From an uncultured Clostridia bacterium (GTDB lineage Bacteria > Bacillota > Clostridia > TANB77 > CAG-465): a DNA stretch of 64,000 bases. A model generated the notes under the pieces. That model was not told where the DNA came from and ran no database searches. It saw only the letters and a list, made by a program, of their open reading frames with translations. The DNA is taken from NCBI GenBank assembly GCA_934132895.1, contig CAKPAG010000003.1, positions 58,588-122,587 of the forward strand, written 5' to 3'. Each line of letters begins with the position of its first letter. The stretch's first letter is position 1. This document shows positions 33,461 through 43,291 of the stretch, in pieces. The translations under genes were made by a program, and so were the position numbers.

Positions 33461-34273
33461 TGCCAAGAGTTGTATTTTGGAGCCCTGAAAATAGTATGAC
33501 AGGTTCAACACATGCAATTATTGCTGTAAGTACAATAATGGGAATAGCGCATAAAGCTACAAATTTACTTATGCAAGGTCATTTTAATTCTAAAAAAATA
33601 GAATCATCTTTTACTCCTTATGATGACTTGATAGCAAGCGGTGCTTTTGATAACGCAAATCTAGGAGTAAGTGCTTTGATAAGACTTGTTACAAGTAATA
33701 AGCTAACAGCAGATGCAATTCAAAACTATGCAAAACCTGTTTTAAAAGAGCGTTTAGATGTACTTTATGGAATGAATTCTAAAGAAAGAGATGACTACAA
33801 TGATCTTGTAAACAACTTACCATATATAACAAGGAAAGCTGCTGAAATATATGATTTAGTATTTGTAGATCTTCCAAAAGATAGTGATGAGAAGTTTAAA
33901 ACAGATACTTTAGCAGATGCTGAAATAGTAGTATGTGTTGTAAATCAAGATGAAGTAAAATTAAGCAATTTCTTTGAAAAAATAAATAATATGGAAGAAT
34001 TAAAAGATAAAACAAAACTTTATTTAATAGCAGATTATGAACCAAGATCTAGATATAACGTGCTAAATATTAAAAACAAATATAGAATAAAGGATCCTAT
34101 ATATTCTATACCTCATAACTATTTATTTGCAGACGCTTGTAATACACGGAAATGTAATAGATTTCTTTTATAGGAATTTAAATGCAGATCCAAAAGATTA
34201 CAATGGAATGTTTATTTCTAGCTGCTTAGATGTAGCAAATAAAATAGCTGAAATAGCTAAGATTAGAGATTAG
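33460..34273 (+). CDS. MinD/CpaE-like ATPase, +1 frameshift at CGG 34147-34149
   Basis: Frame one begins at ATG 33460 with a deviant P-loop (SPENSMTGSTHAI) and includes YDLVFVDLPKDSD and DAEIVVCVVNQDEV, typical of MinD-type ATPases. At codon 230 (ACA then CGG) the frame would end seven codons later. Skipping C gives GNVIDFFYRNLNADP ... SCLDVANKIAEIAKIRD, ending at 34273, an amphipathic C-terminal helix of the MinD kind (270 aa in total). It completes the cluster's localisation pair. The deviant P-loop makes ATP binding likely but unproven. Confidence 0.82.
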
Positions 34274-34312
34274 TAATAAAAACAATAAATAAAAAGTTAG
34301 AGGGGTGAAAAG

Positions 34313-36205
34313 ATGTCAGTTGCATTTGTATTTAATATATTATTAATTCTTCTTTTGATAGCTGGAGTTGTAGCTTTCTTCTGGTATAAAGTAAAAAATT
34401 CAGACCAAGAAGAAAAAAGAGACTATATAACTCGTGAAAGAGAAAAGTATAGTATAGAAAGAATGAAAGAATACATCAAAAAAGAATTTGATGAAATTAC
34501 AAGAATGAATTTATACGACTTAGCTCTTTCAGAAGAAGAATTTGAAAGAAGAAAAAATGTAAAATATGATTTAAAGAAAGCACTTAAAGGCGCAGGTTAT
34601 GCTGATAAAAGTGATAAAAAATATGTAAAAACTTTGATGTTCGATTTACTTAGAAATAACTATAAAGTAAATGAATTTAATATTAATAATGCTATTCCAT
34701 TTAATAATTTTGATGAACTTACACCTCAAGATAAATTTGAAATATTGTTACATATATATATGCAAACATATAAAGCGGAGGCATTAACACAAATTATAAC
34801 TAAATATAATTTGGACATGCCTAAATATGAATTTGATCCAGAGGTTCCATCTTATGTTATAACTGCAAAAGAAATCGACGATATATTTACAAAAGAAGTA
34901 TCTGAAGATACATTAACATTTGATGATAAGCTTGAGATAGTAGTTCAAAGAATTTATCAAGCATATAAAGGATACAGTGTTGTTGATGATATTCGTGATA
35001 TGAATATAGATGGCGTATCTGGTGGTGTATCTGGTATTCCACCATCATTCTTAGATCAAATATCTGGAATGGACGAATATTTTGAACAAATGGGAACAAG
35101 AAAAATTCCAATGTCTTATGACTCAGTTTGGATATTCTATAAAGGTAAAGCTACTTACCTTTCATTCCTATCATTTGGTAGTGAATCAGAACTGAAAAGA
35201 GTATGTCAAAACATATATAAATTTAATAACCCAGGACAATTATCTGAATCTGTTGGATTTAAGATTAATGAAATGAAAGATGGTTCCAGAGTTGTTGTTT
35301 TAAGACCAAACTTCTCAGAATCTTGGGCATTCTTCGTAAGAAAATTTGCTCCACCTACATTAATCTCTGCAGAACAGTTACTTGTTCATGAAAACAAAGC
35401 TAATGTTATTGAATTACTTAAGTATTTAATTAGAGGTGCCAGAGTAACAGCAATAACAGGAGAGCAAGGTTGTGGTAAAACAACGTTACTTATGGCAATA
35501 ATGAAGTATTTGTATCCAACAATTACTATTCGTGTACAGGAAACAGCCTTCGAGTTGCACTTAAGAAAAATTTATCCTTATCACAACATCTTATCATTAA
35601 GAGAAACTGATACAATTACAGGTCAAATGGGACTTGATGTTCAGAAAAAAACTGATGGTGGTGTTAACATCCTAGGAGAGGTTGCAACTGATCCGGTCGC
35701 TGCATGGATGATCCAAATGGCACAGGTTGCATCTAAATTTACATTATTTACTCACCATGCTAAAACGTTCCCTAACCTTATTACAGCACTTAGAAACTCA
35801 CTACTAAAAATAGGAATGTTTAATAATGAAAATGTTGCAGAAGTACAGGTTGTACAAGTTATAAACTTCGACATTCACTTAAAAAGAGGAACTGATGGTA
35901 CAAGATATATAGAGAGAATTACAGAATGTATTCCACTAGATCCTAAATTTAATTATAACAATGATTACAAACGTGAGAAATCACTAGAAGGTAAATTAGA
36001 TAAATTCATGGATAATGCCGTTGAATATTTTGAACACCAAACACAAAATAGTAACTATACATACAAAAATATAGTTGAATGGCATGATGGTGCATATGTA
36101 TTTACTAATCCAATAAGTGAAGAAAATATCACTGCTATGAGAGATAATATGTCTCCAGAAGATGTAAAGGAATTTGATAACTTCCTAGATATTGCATGGA
36201 GGTGA
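34313..36205 (+). CDS. cpaF: CpaF/TadA-like secretion ATPase
   Basis: 630 aa, RBS GAGGGGTG. The N-terminal membrane anchor (residues 5-25) is unusual for CpaF. The GspE/PilB-family ATPase has Walker A ITGEQGCGKTTLL (around residue 385), an Asp-box region LRETDTITGQMG, Walker B GEVATDPVAAWMI and the His box LFTHHAKTFPNLI. It powers pilus assembly or secretion. The long N-domain (residues 30-340) has no paralogue in classical CpaF. Confidence 0.88.
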   Translation: MSVAFVFNILLILLLIAGVVAFFWYKVKNSDQEEKRDYITREREKYSIERMKEYIKKEFDEITRMNLYDLALSEEEFERRKNVKYDLKKALKGAGYADKSDKKYVKTLMFDLLRNNYKVNEFNINNAIPFNNFDELTPQDKFEILLHIYMQTYKAEALTQIITKYNLDMPKYEFDPEVPSYVITAKEIDDIFTKEVSEDTLTFDDKLEIVVQRIYQAYKGYSVVDDIRDMNIDGVSGGVSGIPPSFLDQISGMDEYFEQMGTRKIPMSYDSVWIFYKGKATYLSFLSFGSESELKRVCQNIYKFNNPGQLSESVGFKINEMKDGSRVVVLRPNFSESWAFFVRKFAPPTLISAEQLLVHENKANVIELLKYLIRGARVTAITGEQGCGKTTLLMAIMKYLYPTITIRVQETAFELHLRKIYPYHNILSLRETDTITGQMGLDVQKKTDGGVNILGEVATDPVAAWMIQMAQVASKFTLFTHHAKTFPNLITALRNSLLKIGMFNNENVAEVQVVQVINFDIHLKRGTDGTRYIERITECIPLDPKFNYNNDYKREKSLEGKLDKFMDNAVEYFEHQTQNSNYTYKNIVEWHDGAYVFTNPISEENITAMRDNMSPEDVKEFDNFLDIAWR

Positions 36206-36212
36206 TTTTAAG

Positions 36213-38270
36213 TTGATATTAAAATTAGCTATAGGTTTAATCGCTGTATCAGTTATTGGAATAGTGCTTTTACTTGTTTACTTTCAGATTGTAAAGAAAA
36301 AGTATAAAAGAAATAGTGCGCTTTTTGCACAAGATCAATTAGTAGTAAAAAATAGAGGATCAGTAAAAGATGGATTTGATAAAGTCTTTCAAATAGTATA
36401 TATGACATTTATAAAAATGCCAATTATAAAATATTATACTAAAAAAACAAGACTTAAAATGGAAATGTCAAATGATTATACTGAATATGAATTAAGAAGA
36501 AGAACAGGTAAATCAATGCTTATAGCTGTGATATTTCTATTTACATCACTTTTTGTATTCTTAAATCTAGTTGATGATTTATATATGTCTTTAATGGTAA
36601 TAATAGGTGTACTTATTATTACAGAAAAAATAATTGACTTAGGAATTACTTCTGTATCAGAAAAAATACTAAGACAATTACCAGAAGTATTTACAAGTAT
36701 AAGACATGCATTCCATGAACACGGAATGATTGAAGAAGCTTTTATTGAAGCAATAGATGATATGGGAGAAAAAGAAGTAGCACCGCAGCTAAAAAGAATA
36801 AAAGAAGCGATGCTTGCCGATAATCCCGAAACAGAATTAGAAAGATATTATGATACTGCGCCAAATAGATTTTTAAAGCTGTTTGCTGGTGTATCTTATC
36901 TAACACTTGACCTTGGAGATAAAAAAGTAAATGGAACTTCAATATATCTTAAAAACTTAAATAATATCTTAAGTGAAATACAACTTGAAATATTAAAAAG
37001 AGATAAGATAAATTATATGTTTAGAAGTTTGACAATAATTGCAGTTGTTCCATTATTTTTCATAAAACCACTACAAGGTTGGGCAGAATCAAACTTCCCT
37101 GCACTATCTAATTTCTATAACTCAAGTATAGGGTTTGCAGTGCAATCAATAATTATAGTATCAATATTTATTTCATATCTGATGTTAAGAATTATCCGTG
37201 AAGATTCAGAGGAAATAAAGTTTGATAGAGCTTCTGGTAAGAGGTGGCAAGAAAAGCTATACAAAAAACCATTTGTAAAAATGATAGTAGATGCTTTTAA
37301 ATCAAAACCTCATACTAGAAAAAATAGGAATGAAACCATTCTTATCAAAAATACCAACTCTTATCTTACAGTAGAGTGGCTATATGTAAATAAACTTGTA
37401 GCTGCGGCTATTACCTTTGTTTTGGTACTTATACTTATGTTTAATATGCAAAGAATTGATGTAAGTGCAGTATATAACAAAGTAAGTGATGAATTCTTGT
37501 CATTTGGAAAACTCAGTGCTGAGCAAGAAGCAGCAGCTAAAGCTTTAAATGAAAGAGATAAATCATATATAGATAAGTACAAAAACAAGAAAGTTTCAAA
37601 GGATGAACTAGCTATGGAATTTACTGATCCAACAACAGGAACAGTAGATCAATCTTCAGTAAATAGAGTATATGATAAAATTAATACAGTAAATAACTCA
37701 TATGTAAAATTTTGGCATGTACTAGTATCATTACTTTGTGCAATTGTAGCATATTATATGCCAACACTTGTACTGGTAATAAGGAACAAGATAAGAGAAA
37801 TGGAAAAAGAAAACGAGATCATGCAATTCCAATCAATAATACTAATGCTAATGTATATTGATAGAATTGATGTTCAAACAATACTAGAATGGTTAGAAAG
37901 ATTTTCTTATGCATTCAAAGAGCCAATTGCAACTTGTCTTAACAACTATGAGTCTGGTGCTGAAGCAGCACTAGAACAATTGAAAGAAGATGTTCCATAT
38001 AAAGATTTCCAAAGAATATGTGAACAATTACTTTCAGCAGTTGAAAGAATACCAATAAAAGATGCATTTGATGAACTTGAAACAGAAAGAGCTTTCTTCC
38101 ATGAAAGAAGAAAAGATGCAAATGAAAGACTTATCCAAAAGAAAGTTACATATGGTAAAGTTTTAGGATTTGCACCTATGGTTATACTTATTGGTGGATA
38201 TCTAGTTGCTCCACTTATGATAGTAAGTATAATGCAAATGATGTCATATTTTAGTACAATGACATTTTAA
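36213..38270 (+). CDS. Tad-like platform protein with two T2SSF domains
   Basis: 685 aa. Start TTG 36213 behind GGAGGTGA; an ATG at 36192 lies before that RBS. Two T2SSF-like halves are visible. The first has LPEVFTSIRHAFHEHGMIEEAF ... LERYYDTAPNRFLKLFAGVSYL. The second has IILMLMYIDRIDVQTILEWLERF ... KDFQRICEQLLSAVERIPIKDAF and a final hydrophobic segment. TadB and TadC are normally two genes, so this is a fusion. It forms the inner-membrane platform on which the CpaF ATPase acts. Confidence 0.82.
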   Translation: MILKLAIGLIAVSVIGIVLLLVYFQIVKKKYKRNSALFAQDQLVVKNRGSVKDGFDKVFQIVYMTFIKMPIIKYYTKKTRLKMEMSNDYTEYELRRRTGKSMLIAVIFLFTSLFVFLNLVDDLYMSLMVIIGVLIITEKIIDLGITSVSEKILRQLPEVFTSIRHAFHEHGMIEEAFIEAIDDMGEKEVAPQLKRIKEAMLADNPETELERYYDTAPNRFLKLFAGVSYLTLDLGDKKVNGTSIYLKNLNNILSEIQLEILKRDKINYMFRSLTIIAVVPLFFIKPLQGWAESNFPALSNFYNSSIGFAVQSIIIVSIFISYLMLRIIREDSEEIKFDRASGKRWQEKLYKKPFVKMIVDAFKSKPHTRKNRNETILIKNTNSYLTVEWLYVNKLVAAAITFVLVLILMFNMQRIDVSAVYNKVSDEFLSFGKLSAEQEAAAKALNERDKSYIDKYKNKKVSKDELAMEFTDPTTGTVDQSSVNRVYDKINTVNNSYVKFWHVLVSLLCAIVAYYMPTLVLVIRNKIREMEKENEIMQFQSIILMLMYIDRIDVQTILEWLERFSYAFKEPIATCLNNYESGAEAALEQLKEDVPYKDFQRICEQLLSAVERIPIKDAFDELETERAFFHERRKDANERLIQKKVTYGKVLGFAPMVILIGGYLVAPLMIVSIMQMMSYFSTMTF

Positions 38271-38356
38271 ACAAAGTATTAAATGTTGGTTAGAACTTAT
38301 CCATATAATCAACATTTAAATATATATAAAAATATATATAAAGGAGGAAGATATAT

Positions 38357-38755
38357 ATGGATAACGCACAAAAAGCGATAATGATCGGTGTTGGTCTTTT
38401 CATTACAATTATTGTTATAGCAGCAGTTATGCTTATAACTGGTGTAGGACAAGATATGTTAAATAGTGGAACTCAACAATTAAATGGTATATCTGATAGT
38501 TTAAGACAACAAGTAACTGATCAATATAATGGGAAAATTATGACAGCATCACAAGTAAGGACAGCTTGTATAGATTTAAAGAATAAGGATACTTCTATAG
38601 TAGTTAAAGTTGGTGATAAGGAAATTTTGTCTACTTCTGATACTAATATTCCTAAAAGTGGAACTCAAAAATATACAGGCTCTGTTTCATATGATAGTAC
38701 TACAGGTATAGCTAGCGTTACTTTTACTATTAATTCACCTACTAAAAAGGATTAA
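38357..38755 (+). CDS. Pilin-like protein 1, probable major pilin
   Basis: 132 aa, RBS AAGGAGGAAG. Short N-tail MDNAQ, then KAIMIGVGLFITIIVIAAVML, a hydrophobic N-terminal helix as in pilins, and a polar domain rich in Thr/Ser/Val with motif IMTASQVRTACI (residues 61-72). A strong terminator follows it alone, which favours high expression relative to the minor genes after it. No classical Flp prepilin site (G/XXXXEY) is visible. Confidence 0.7.
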   Translation: MDNAQKAIMIGVGLFITIIVIAAVMLITGVGQDMLNSGTQQLNGISDSLRQQVTDQYNGKIMTASQVRTACIDLKNKDTSIVVKVGDKEILSTSDTNIPKSGTQKYTGSVSYDSTTGIASVTFTINSPTKKD

Positions 38756-38772
38756 AAAAATAATTAATCTAA

Positions 38773-38814
38773 AGGTATATAATTATACTATAACATATAG
38801 TTATATACCTTTTT
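38773..38814 (+). terminator. Terminator after the first pilin-like gene
   Basis: AGGTATATAA (38773-38782) pairs with TTATATACCT (38801-38810), then TTTT. Confidence 0.85.
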
Positions 38815-38902
38815 CTAATATTTTTGCTTTAAAGAATTTAATTAAGCATAATACTTTTTATTGTGTTTACTTATGTTTTTTAAGATGGTTTGGAGGTAGA
38901 AT

Positions 38903-39376
38903 ATGGAGAATACAACTAAAGCGATAATGATTGGTGTTGCACTATTTATCGTAATAGGATTAGTTACGGCTGTAGTCCTTGTTACAACAATAGGTACAGA
39001 TACAATGAGAAATCAAGATAAAAACCTACAAGGAGTATCTGAATCAGTAGCAACTCAAATAATAGATAATTATGATAATAGAGAAATAACAGGTGCTAAC
39101 GTTATATCTGCTATAAAGAAATTCTATAATAAAGAAAACTTTTTACTTGTTGTAAATAATGATGGTACAGAGTATATGTATTCTACCAAGAAAACAAGTA
39201 GTGGAAATGTTAGTGTTAGTGGAACAAAAGCTACATTTAATGGTTCTTTAGTAGACAATGAGCCAAATATTTCTAACCTAACTAATTCAATTAAAGCTCA
39301 AGCAAAATATCACTCATATATAATTTATGATAATAGTGGGGATGTAGTTTTAGGTGTATATTTCCAAAAATCATAA
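38903..39376 (+). CDS. Pilin-like protein 2
   Basis: 157 aa, RBS TTGGAGGTAG. The N-terminus TKAIMIGVALFIVIGLVTAVVL closely matches pilin-like protein 1, and the shared motif EITGANVISAIKKF falls at residues 61-74. The C-terminal part is longer and polar. Probably a minor pilin or tip subunit. Confidence 0.7.
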   Translation: MENTTKAIMIGVALFIVIGLVTAVVLVTTIGTDTMRNQDKNLQGVSESVATQIIDNYDNREITGANVISAIKKFYNKENFLLVVNNDGTEYMYSTKKTSSGNVSVSGTKATFNGSLVDNEPNISNLTNSIKAQAKYHSYIIYDNSGDVVLGVYFQKS

Positions 39377-39391
39377 ATAAAGGAATATAAT

Positions 39392-39943
39392 ATGTTTAAG
39401 AATTTAAAGATTTTGATAGTAGAACATCTAGGTGCAATATTTGTTACTATATTTGTTATACTTGCGTTATATTATATTTGCACACAGTTAATATTTAAAA
39501 CAGAAGATACAACACAAGTAGTTTCAAATATAACAAATGTATTAGATAAATCTACTTCAGTAGAGTATGATAATAAAGTTATTAGTGGTTCTCAAGTATT
39601 AACAACCATCAATAATTATTATAACAGGTCTGATGTTATGATTTTACTTTTGAATAATCCAAAAGATTATGATAAATCAAGTTATAGATTTTGGGTTACC
39701 GGTAGAGGTGGAAAATATGGAGAAAACACTAATTATGAAAGTGTAATTATTTCAAATAATTATGAAAATGTAACATCATTATTAATAGAAGAAAAATCTA
39801 TTAATAACAAATATAACAAAAAAGCATTAGAAACATATACAAATTCTAATGAAAAAAATTATATTAATGTAGCAAGTAATTACAAAAGCGTATTGCTAAA
39901 ATGTAATGGATATATTGTAGGAATGGCTTTTCTTGCTATTTAA
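39392..39943 (+). CDS. Pilin-like protein 3, larger
   Basis: 183 aa. A basic start is followed by a hydrophobic helix (residues about 14-35), then the family motif VISGSQVLTTINNYYN (63-78) as in the neighbours. The C-terminal domain is Asn/Tyr-rich. RBS weak (AAAGGA, 9 nt upstream). Function inferred from the family. Confidence 0.65.
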   Translation: MFKNLKILIVEHLGAIFVTIFVILALYYICTQLIFKTEDTTQVVSNITNVLDKSTSVEYDNKVISGSQVLTTINNYYNRSDVMILLLNNPKDYDKSSYRFWVTGRGGKYGENTNYESVIISNNYENVTSLLIEEKSINNKYNKKALETYTNSNEKNYINVASNYKSVLLKCNGYIVGMAFLAI

Positions 39944-39965
39944 TTTGTAATTGGAGGTGAGTTTT

Positions 39966-40385
39966 TTGGAAGACGTATCAGTAAGAGCAATAACAATAGG
40001 TGTTGGTGTACTTCTAGCTATTATAACTATGTCGGCTGTTTTTTCATATTATAACACAGCTAAACAAACAGTTAGAGATATAGGAGCAGGAACAGATATA
40101 GCAGGTCTTTATGAAAAGAGTGTTAGAGATACTTTGGTAAAGGCTGCAAATGGTTCTGCGAATATTACTGGTACTGATGTGAAAAACTTACTATATTATT
40201 CTTTAAATGATGACAGCTCTTTGAATTTAACTTTGACTAATATTAGAGTATTAAAAGATGATGGCTCTATAGATAAAACATATAATTTAGGTAATAAAGA
40301 GTATATTATAAAAAGTATATTACCGAATAGTAGATATAGTTTGAAAGGAAAAGAATCAACTTATGAGATAAAAGGTGTGGATTAG
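39966..40385 (+). CDS. Pilin-like protein 4
   Basis: 139 aa. TTG 39966 was chosen because GGAGGTGA precedes it by 5 nt. Hydrophobic N-terminal helix VRAITIGVGVLLAIITMSAV, then NITGTDVKNLLYY (family motif around residue 67). It ends close to the next gene; both are on one transcript. Confidence 0.68.
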   Translation: MEDVSVRAITIGVGVLLAIITMSAVFSYYNTAKQTVRDIGAGTDIAGLYEKSVRDTLVKAANGSANITGTDVKNLLYYSLNDDSSLNLTLTNIRVLKDDGSIDKTYNLGNKEYIIKSILPNSRYSLKGKESTYEIKGVD

Positions 40386-40396
40386 GAGAGTAAGAT

Positions 40397-41305
40397 ATGG
40401 AAGATATTGTACAAAGAGTTTTTGCAATACTTATGTCAGTCTTTATGTTTTTTATACTTCCACTCTACATTGCTTTTGAAAAAAAAGATGATATTGCATA
40501 TGCTTTAGCACTTAAAATAACAAATAGCTTTGTAGATAATGTTAATTCAAAAGGATATTTAACATTGGACATGTATGATAAATATATATCTGAACTAAGT
40601 ACAACAGGTAACGTATATGATGTATCTTTAGAATACAACGCAAAAGAATATAACCCAGTATTGCAAGTGAGTGAAAAAGATGCTGATGGTAATAAAAAAA
40701 TAATAGAAACTTATGATTATCTAGAAAAAAAAGATAGTTTTGTAGATGGCAAGATAGACGGAAAAGCTGCGGAACTTACATATAAACTGTCTGAAGTTAA
40801 ATATACAACACAGCAAATACTAGAATTACTTGGTGATAATGATAGTAGTAATTATGTTTCCAGTCTTGCTTATAAAGATATAAGAGATATAAGAGATATA
40901 GATTCATTACCAACAGTGCCAAGAATATATGGCTTAAGAGGTGAAGGTGTACTTTTAATGAATGAAGGAGACCAATTTACTGTAGTAGTTAGAAATACAA
41001 ATACAACTGTTGCTACTGTTTTATTTAATACATTAACATTTGGAGCTAATGCAGGAAATGATACAAAAGTATACATTAACTATGGAGGAACTGTAAAAAA
41101 TACTGAATGGATGCCACAAATGATGGGTGATGTAAACGAAGATGGCAAGGTTGATAATAATGATAAAGATTTAATAACAAACTATCATAAAGGAAATGTT
41201 ACATTAACTTTAAGACAAAAAATAGCAGCTGATGTAAATAGAGATGGTGCAATAGATAATGCAGATGTGGAAACGACAGTATTTGATAAATTCAAAACTT
41301 TTTAG
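40397..41305 (+). CDS. Anchored protein with C-terminal dockerin type I repeats
   Basis: 302 aa. An N-terminal membrane segment is followed by a region paralogous to the gene at 42173 (LALKITNSFVDNV, TGNVYDVSLE, NEGDQFTVVVRNTNTTVA). It ends with two dockerin calcium loops (GDVNEDGKVDNNDKDL and ADVNRDGAIDNADVE) separated by about 18 residues. Dockerins bind cohesins; no cohesin is seen nearby. The dockerin could dock the pilus to a surface or carrier protein. Both loops retain the Asp/Asn calcium ligands. Confidence 0.8.
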   Translation: MEDIVQRVFAILMSVFMFFILPLYIAFEKKDDIAYALALKITNSFVDNVNSKGYLTLDMYDKYISELSTTGNVYDVSLEYNAKEYNPVLQVSEKDADGNKKIIETYDYLEKKDSFVDGKIDGKAAELTYKLSEVKYTTQQILELLGDNDSSNYVSSLAYKDIRDIRDIDSLPTVPRIYGLRGEGVLLMNEGDQFTVVVRNTNTTVATVLFNTLTFGANAGNDTKVYINYGGTVKNTEWMPQMMGDVNEDGKVDNNDKDLITNYHKGNVTLTLRQKIAADVNRDGAIDNADVETTVFDKFKTF

Positions 41306-41327
41306 AGGAGTGTGAGAAAAGTATAAT

Positions 41328-41690
41328 ATGGAAAATTCAACAAGTAAAGCTATTATGATTGGAGTAGGTATATTTGTTACTGTTGCTATAACGTCAGGTA
41401 TACTTTTCTCAATAAATCAAATGAAAGATATATATTCAAAAGTATATGAAACAGATACTTCTATAACAAGTAGATTTTCAGAATATGATGCTTTTGATGG
41501 TACTACAGTAACAGGAATCGATGTTTTAAACGCTATAAGAAAGTATAAATTAGAAAGTGATGGAGGAAAAGTAAGTCTAGCAGGAGTTAATATTCCTAAT
41601 CCTGTAACTGACGATTTTTATTCTAAAGAATTTAAATCAAGTATAAATGGAGAAGAAGATAATGTTACTATAACTTTTAGCAATATTTAA
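41328..41690 (+). CDS. Pilin-like protein 5
   Basis: 120 aa. N-terminal STSKAIMIGVGIFVTVAITSG, close to proteins 1 and 2, and the motif TVTGIDVLNAIRKY (residues 60-73). The C-terminal domain is short. No separate promoter seen; part of the pilin run. Confidence 0.68.
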   Translation: MENSTSKAIMIGVGIFVTVAITSGILFSINQMKDIYSKVYETDTSITSRFSEYDAFDGTTVTGIDVLNAIRKYKLESDGGKVSLAGVNIPNPVTDDFYSKEFKSSINGEEDNVTITFSNI

Positions 41691-41740
41691 AAAAAGAAAG
41701 AAAAATATATACTTTTATCGTATATATTGTGAGGTATATT

Positions 41741-42145
41741 ATGGAAAATTCATATGAAGCACTGTATACTGGTGTATATTTATTTGTTTTTGTTGCGGCT
41801 ATGACTATTGCAGTTTATCTATTTCAAGGAGTTAATGATTTAGCTAATAATTCATATGACTATGGGAAAGTTGTAACTGGTGATGCTGTAATTGAAACTG
41901 ATACAGAGGAAGCACAATATTTGAGTAAAGAAGATATAATTTCATATTATATGAATTATATAAAAAAGGATAATTATGATGAAAATAATGATGATAAAGA
42001 ATTACAATTACCTGTTGTAGAAATAGATGGCATTAATACAAATAATTTAGAATATAGCGAGTTGCTAGGAAAATTAAGTAAAAAAAATTATTATATTACT
42101 AAAAGTTCAACAAGTAATAAGTTTATAATAAAATCAGTGGAATAA
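41741..42145 (+). CDS. Pilin-like protein 6, divergent
   Basis: 134 aa. ATG 41741 follows TGAGGTA. Hydrophobic segment at about residues 12-30; the family motif is degenerate (YLSKEDIISYYMNYI, residue 60 on). It keeps size, topology and place of the other pilin-like genes. Confidence 0.6.
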   Translation: MENSYEALYTGVYLFVFVAAMTIAVYLFQGVNDLANNSYDYGKVVTGDAVIETDTEEAQYLSKEDIISYYMNYIKKDNYDENNDDKELQLPVVEIDGINTNNLEYSELLGKLSKKNYYITKSSTSNKFIIKSVE

Positions 42146-42172
42146 TGTCTATTAAAAGAGGGGGGAAAATTT

Positions 42173-43261
42173 TTGAAAGATAATTTAAGTATAGTAATAT
42201 CTATGGTCATTTTTGTCATCTTAATAGTAATTTTCCCTTTATATAATTACTTTGAAAGACAAGATGATATGTCATACAATTTGGCTTTAAAAACTACAAC
42301 TAATTTTGTTGACGAGGTAACAGAAGCAGGATATTTAGATCAGGATGCATATAATAGATTTGTTGAAGAATTATCGGATACTGGGAATGTTTATGATATT
42401 CAATTAGAAGCTCATAGAAAATTACTGACAAAAGATAAAGATAATAATTCTACATATAATGAACAGTATTTAATAGATTATAACAATCAAATATTTTCTG
42501 CTGACGATAATAAAATAAAAACTAATTTAAACGAAAAAACTATAAAAGATAATGCTTATTATTTTAACGAAGGAGACCAGTTCTATGTAAAATTAAAAAA
42601 TAGTAATACAACTATGGCTGGTGCTATATTTAATACAATAGTTCCATCTTCAAAGAAAGATAGAATTGTAGTAAATTATGGTGGAATAATTAAAAATCAA
42701 GCGTGGGCTAAAGTTGATGCTACGTATAACGCATTAGAAAAAATAGAATATGATACTGTAGAAGAAAAAAAAGAAATTAAAACTATTGAAATTGATCCTC
42801 AATCTTGGAGTTATACTCTTATAGAAAACATATTAGGCTGGGATTCTAAGTCATCTAATCCTGAGTATGATAAGTATAGTGAAAGAAAAAAAGAGAGGGG
42901 ATTTTGCAATAGCTATGGATTTAAGTTTGAAAAAATTGATAATACTAAAAAGGTTTATATTAAGTTTTGTTTGGAAACACCACCTAATGAAGATAACACC
43001 AAGGCCGATTTAGAAATTTTACCAATATTTGCTTGTAAAATTAATAATAATAAGGTATTATCTCCTAATGAAGTTGTTAAATGCAAAAAAATTAATGGTG
43101 GTAAAGAATTTATAGTTGAATTTAATAATGTTGATAATATAGAAATTATAGAAGGGTCTGTGCATTATTTAATATTAGATACAACGGATACGGATAGAAA
43201 AAATGAAATGGACAATTGGAAAAATGTTAAAATGAAGGCTACATTATACTATGAAGAATAA
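42173..43261 (+). CDS. Anchored protein, paralogue of the dockerin protein without dockerin
   Basis: 362 aa. TTG 42173 is preceded by GAGGGGGG. The N-terminal half aligns with the 40397 protein: ERQDDMSYNLALKTTTNFVDEV, DTGNVYDIQLE, NEGDQFYVKLKNSNTTMA, INYGG-type VVNYGGIIKN. The C-terminal half is unique and Lys/Glu-rich, with no dockerin. The pair may form alternative tip or adaptor proteins. Confidence 0.65.
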   Translation: MKDNLSIVISMVIFVILIVIFPLYNYFERQDDMSYNLALKTTTNFVDEVTEAGYLDQDAYNRFVEELSDTGNVYDIQLEAHRKLLTKDKDNNSTYNEQYLIDYNNQIFSADDNKIKTNLNEKTIKDNAYYFNEGDQFYVKLKNSNTTMAGAIFNTIVPSSKKDRIVVNYGGIIKNQAWAKVDATYNALEKIEYDTVEEKKEIKTIEIDPQSWSYTLIENILGWDSKSSNPEYDKYSERKKERGFCNSYGFKFEKIDNTKKVYIKFCLETPPNEDNTKADLEILPIFACKINNNKVLSPNEVVKCKKINGGKEFIVEFNNVDNIEIIEGSVHYLILDTTDTDRKNEMDNWKNVKMKATLYYEE

Positions 43262-43291
43262 AAGTTTTTACACATTAGGAGGTGACAAGGT

